A stretch of DNA of 64,000 bases from Rhodoferax sp. (GTDB taxonomy: Bacteria > Pseudomonadota > Gammaproteobacteria > Burkholderiales > Burkholderiaceae_C), in assembly GCF_030653815.1 (NCBI RefSeq), contig NZ_JAURYQ010000029.1, positions 1-64,000 of the forward strand, in the 5' to 3' direction. Numbering within the stretch: position 1 is the first letter of the stretch; every line of letters begins with the position of its first letter. Below are positions 57,920 to 64,000 of the stretch, one piece after another. The notes beneath the pieces are model-generated. The model had not been told where the DNA came from, did not search any database, and worked only from the letters and a program-made list of their open reading frames with translations. The translations under genes and the position numbers were made by a program.

Positions 57920-59164
57920 TCAATGGCCGCGCGCCGCCGGCGCCTGCATCGGCCAGGCCACCACCAGCCACAAAACCATCAAACCAGCACAGACCGCAAA
58001 CAAGTTACTGGCGCCGCCCTGCTTCATGAGCCAACCGCCGCCCATGCCACCGGCAAAGAAGCCGAGCGACTGCAGCGTGTTGTAGACCCCAATGGCTGCG
58101 CCCCGGCTAGCTTGGGGCGCCAGACGCGACACGATGCTGGGCTGGCTGGCCTCCAACACATTGAAGCCATAAAAAAAGACAAACAGCAGGCCGCCCAGCA
58201 GTGCCAGGCTGGGCATGGAGTCCACCTGCCACCAAAGTCCAAATTGCACCAGGGCCGTCAAACCAATCGAGGTCAAAAATACAGCGCGCAAATAACCCCT
58301 TTTTTCCAGCTGAAACAGGCTGCCACCCATCACCACAAACGAGCCCAGCACCGCAGGCAAGTACACCTGCCAATGGTCTTCATGCGCCAAACCGGCCTGC
58401 ACCAGCATGGCCGGCAGGGCCAGCCACATGGCCAGTTGCACCGCGTGCAGCACAAAAACACCAAAATTCAGCCGCAGCAGTGCCGTCGAATGCAGCACGT
58501 CGGCCACGCGGCCGCGCGGCTGGTCCTTGTGCTGCAAGGGCTCGGCCGGCACCCACCAGATCACCGCGGCCACGCCCAGCAAAGCCAGCACCCCGGTCAG
58601 GGCAAAAATACCCACCAGCCCGATCCAGCCTGCCAACACCGGCGCCGCCACCAGCGACAAGGCGAACATCAGGCCGATGCTGGCCCCGACCATCGCCATC
58701 GACTTGGTGCGCACCACGTCGCGCGTCTGGTCGGCCAGCAAGGCCGTGACGGCAGCCGACACCGCACCAGCCCCTTGCACCGCCCGGCCAATGGCCAGCC
58801 AGGTGAGCGACGGCGCCCAGGCTGCCAGCAAACTACCAGCGGCAAACACCAATAGGCCAAAAATGATCACGGGTTTGCGACCGACCCGGTCAGAGGCCAG
58901 GCCATACAAGAACTGCAACATGGCCTGCGTCAAACCGTAAACACCCATGGTCAACCCGACCATGGCGGCGTCGTCGCCGCCCGGGTAGCGCGCCGCCTCG
59001 ATGGCAAACACCGGCAAAATCAGGAACAGGCCCAACATGCGCAGGGCAAAGATGGACGCCAATGAAGAACTGGCGCGCAATTCCAGCGCCGTCATGGCGG
59101 TCCCGGTTTTGGCGCTGGCAGACACCAGTGGCGCGTTCATATCTGACAAAGGCTTCTCCGACAT
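57920..59164 (-). CDS. MFS transporter
   Basis: A 414-residue protein with twelve helices. MFS motifs: FALRMLGLFLILPVFAIEA in helix 1, LYGLASDRVGRKPVIIFGLL (motif A), and GRAVQGAGAVSAAVTALLAD in helix 4, typical of drug-type or YajR-like transporters; the extra C-terminal domain of YajR is absent. It lies between ssb and divergent uvrA, a conserved arrangement. Substrate unknown. ATG 59140 is an alternative start. Confidence 0.9.
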   Translation of the reverse strand: MSEKPLSDMNAPLVSASAKTGTAMTALELRASSSLASIFALRMLGLFLILPVFAIEAARYPGGDDAAMVGLTMGVYGLTQAMLQFLYGLASDRVGRKPVIIFGLLVFAAGSLLAAWAPSLTWLAIGRAVQGAGAVSAAVTALLADQTRDVVRTKSMAMVGASIGLMFALSLVAAPVLAGWIGLVGIFALTGVLALLGVAAVIWWVPAEPLQHKDQPRGRVADVLHSTALLRLNFGVFVLHAVQLAMWLALPAMLVQAGLAHEDHWQVYLPAVLGSFVVMGGSLFQLEKRGYLRAVFLTSIGLTALVQFGLWWQVDSMPSLALLGGLLFVFFYGFNVLEASQPSIVSRLAPQASRGAAIGVYNTLQSLGFFAGGMGGGWLMKQGGASNLFAVCAGLMVLWLVVAWPMQAPAARGH

Positions 59165-59298
59165 CTCAAGCTCAACCCGGATGGGCTACAAGCGCTGCAT
59201 TGTCCCTGATTCCGGGCAATTGCCCGACCGGCCTGGGCCAGCCGAACGCTGCCACTGGCTATCATGGTGGGTTGTCCGGTGCATTTTTACCGTAATTT

Positions 59299-62391
<3,093 letters not shown>

Positions 62392-62471
62392 GCCAACGGG
62401 TTTAGACTGCCGGGCAGATGCCGCGATGATTGCGTGGCACAAATAAGAATCGTGCCTTGAGGAGACAAGCC

Positions 62472-64000
62472 ATGCACACCCAGTTCAACGAGCAGCAAGT
62501 CACCGGCGCGCGTCGCAACAAGGTGGTCAGCGCCGCCGAGGCGGTGCGCCTGATCCATGACGGCGACACGGTGGCCACCGGTGGCTTTGTCGGCATCGGA
62601 TTTGCCGAAGAAATTGCCGTGGCGCTGGAGGCGCGCTTTGTCCAGACGCGCGAGGAAACCGGACAGGGTGCGCCGCGAAGTCTGACGCTGGTTTATGCGG
62701 CCGGTCAGGGCGACGGCCAGACCCGCGGCCTGAACCACTTCGGCCATGACGGTCTGGTGCGCCGCGTCATCGGCGGCCATTGGGGACTGGTGCCCACGCT
62801 GCAACAGATGGCGATTGATAACAAAATCGAAGCCTACAACCTGCCCCAGGGCGTCATCACCCACCTGTTTCGGGACATTGCCGCCGGCAAGCCGGGCACG
62901 CTCACCCATGTCGGGATCGACACTTTTGTCGATCCCGTGCACGGCGGCGGCAAGCTCAACGCCGTGACCACAACCGACATCGTGCAGCGCATGGCGATTG
63001 ACGGCCGGGATTACCTGTTCTACAAGGCCTTCCCCATTCATGTCGGCATCATCCGCGCCACCACCGCCGACCCCGACGGCAACCTGAGCATGGAGCGCGA
63101 AGCCCTCACACTGGAGGCACTGGCGATTGCCATGGCGGCGCGCAACAGCGGCGGCATTGTGATTGCCCAGGTGGAGCGGCTGGCCGAGCGCAACACCCTG
63201 CACCCGCGCAGCGTCAAGGTGCCGGGCGTGCTGGTCGACGCAGTGGTGCTGGCCACCGACCCCGCGCACCACATGCAAACTTTTTCCGAGGCCTACAACC
63301 CGGCCTATTCGGGCGAGATCCGCGTGCCCATGGACCTGATATCGCCCATGGCGCTGACCGAGCGCAAGGTCATTGCCCGGCGTGCTGCGCTGGAGCTCAA
63401 ACCCAACAACGTGGTCAACCTGGGGATCGGCATGCCCGAGGGCGTGGCCACCGTGGCCGCCGAAGAAAGCGTATTCGACCTGTTGACCCTGACCGCCGAG
63501 CCCGGCGTGATTGGCGGCATACCAGCGGGTGGCATGAGCTTTGGCGCGGCCATCAACGCCCAGGCTGTGATCGATCAACCCAGCCAGTTTGACTTTTACG
63601 ACGGCGGCGGACTCGACGTGGCCGTGCTCGGGCTGGCCCAGGCCGATGCCGAGGGCAACCTCAACGTGAGCAAATTTGGCCCCAAACTGGCGGGCGCCGG
63701 CGGCTTCATCAACATCAGCCAGAACGCCAAGACCGTCGTCTTTGTCGGCACCTTCACCGCCGGCGACCTGCAGCTCGGCATCAAGGACGGCCGCCTGCAC
63801 ATTGACAGCGAAGGCACCCAGCGCAAGTTTGTCCGGCAGGTGGATCACCGAACCTTCAGTGCGCGCGAATCGCGCCGGCGCGGCCAGCGCGTGCTGTACG
63901 TGACCGAGCGCTGTGTGTTCCAGCTCGCCGGTACCCCTGAAGCCCCGGCGCTGGAACTGATCGAGTTGGCACCCGGCGTCGATTTGCAGCGCGATGTGCT
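62472..64000 (+). CDS. Acyl-CoA/acetate CoA-transferase (YdiF/PCT-like), partial
   Basis: The open frame starts at ATG 62472 after GAGGAG and runs off the window end, so the C-terminus is missing; about 509 residues are visible. Two Rossmann-like CoA-transferase halves are seen: [20 protein letters not shown] near 19 and [20 protein letters not shown] near 318. The catalytic Glu is in [18 protein letters not shown]. Such enzymes exchange CoA between short-chain acids (acetate, propionate, 3-keto acids). The exact substrate cannot be told. Confidence 0.92.
   Translation, partial: MHTQFNEQQVTGARRNKVVSAAEAVRLIHDGDTVATGGFVGIGFAEEIAVALEARFVQTREETGQGAPRSLTLVYAAGQGDGQTRGLNHFGHDGLVRRVIGGHWGLVPTLQQMAIDNKIEAYNLPQGVITHLFRDIAAGKPGTLTHVGIDTFVDPVHGGGKLNAVTTTDIVQRMAIDGRDYLFYKAFPIHVGIIRATTADPDGNLSMEREALTLEALAIAMAARNSGGIVIAQVERLAERNTLHPRSVKVPGVLVDAVVLATDPAHHMQTFSEAYNPAYSGEIRVPMDLISPMALTERKVIARRAALELKPNNVVNLGIGMPEGVATVAAEESVFDLLTLTAEPGVIGGIPAGGMSFGAAINAQAVIDQPSQFDFYDGGGLDVAVLGLAQADAEGNLNVSKFGPKLAGAGGFINISQNAKTVVFVGTFTAGDLQLGIKDGRLHIDSEGTQRKFVRQVDHRTFSARESRRRGQRVLYVTERCVFQLAGTPEAPALELIELAPGVDLQRDV

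Overview
The window looks like a chromosomal segment of a betaproteobacterium of the order Burkholderiales, most likely family Comamonadaceae (Rhodoferax/Polaromonas-like). This rests on general-porin genes of the Comamonadaceae type, conserved gene orders such as bamE-dapB-tolQ-tolR-leuS-lptE-holA, uvrA/MFS/ssb and hprK-ptsN-hpf, and GC-rich codon use. No tRNA, rRNA or CRISPR array was seen. All names are from recognition of protein motifs and gene context; no database search was possible.

Left part (1-15450): two tandem porins and the decayed 3' end of a third; a frameshifted DUF1640-type gene and an orphan HigA-like antitoxin; a Bcr/CflA transporter and a CopD-like membrane protein; a metallophosphoesterase pseudogene; groES-groEL under a perfect CIRCE operator and a sigma-32-like promoter; then a central carbon block with pgi and tal on the minus strand, divergent from zwf-hexR, with a HexR-like half-palindrome in the shared promoter region, and a LysR regulator.

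Middle part (15458-41773): a compact seven-gene minus-strand operon (thermostable-haemolysin-like protein, AMP-dependent ligase, haem-oxygenase-like diiron oxidase, short-chain dehydrogenase, periplasmic TPR protein, response regulator, histidine kinase). It reads as an uncharacterised fatty-acyl or related small-molecule pathway with its own two-component control. It is followed by psiF, the essential bamE-to-holA block, hprK/ptsN/hpf, corA, mtnN, fadD, pntAB, a NUDIX hydrolase with mnmA, and an apparent sulfide-oxidation operon (RND pump, sulfide:quinone oxidoreductase, DUF2892, CsoR-family regulator), which extends to 46181.

Right part (46300-64000): an AT-richer mobile element of about 11 kb lies between the sulfide operon promoter and ssb. 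Its core is six minus-strand reading units that overlap by 4-8 bases: three different tyrosine recombinases, two small coiled-coil proteins and a RecD2-like helicase. The helicase gene is interrupted by one in-frame TAG. Cargo is an HNH endonuclease, a DUF4344-type metallopeptidase and a small lipoprotein. Short dyads built on ATCAACATT sit at both ends. Beyond it are ssb, an MFS transporter, divergent uvrA, and an acyl-CoA/acetate CoA-transferase gene that runs off the end of the window.
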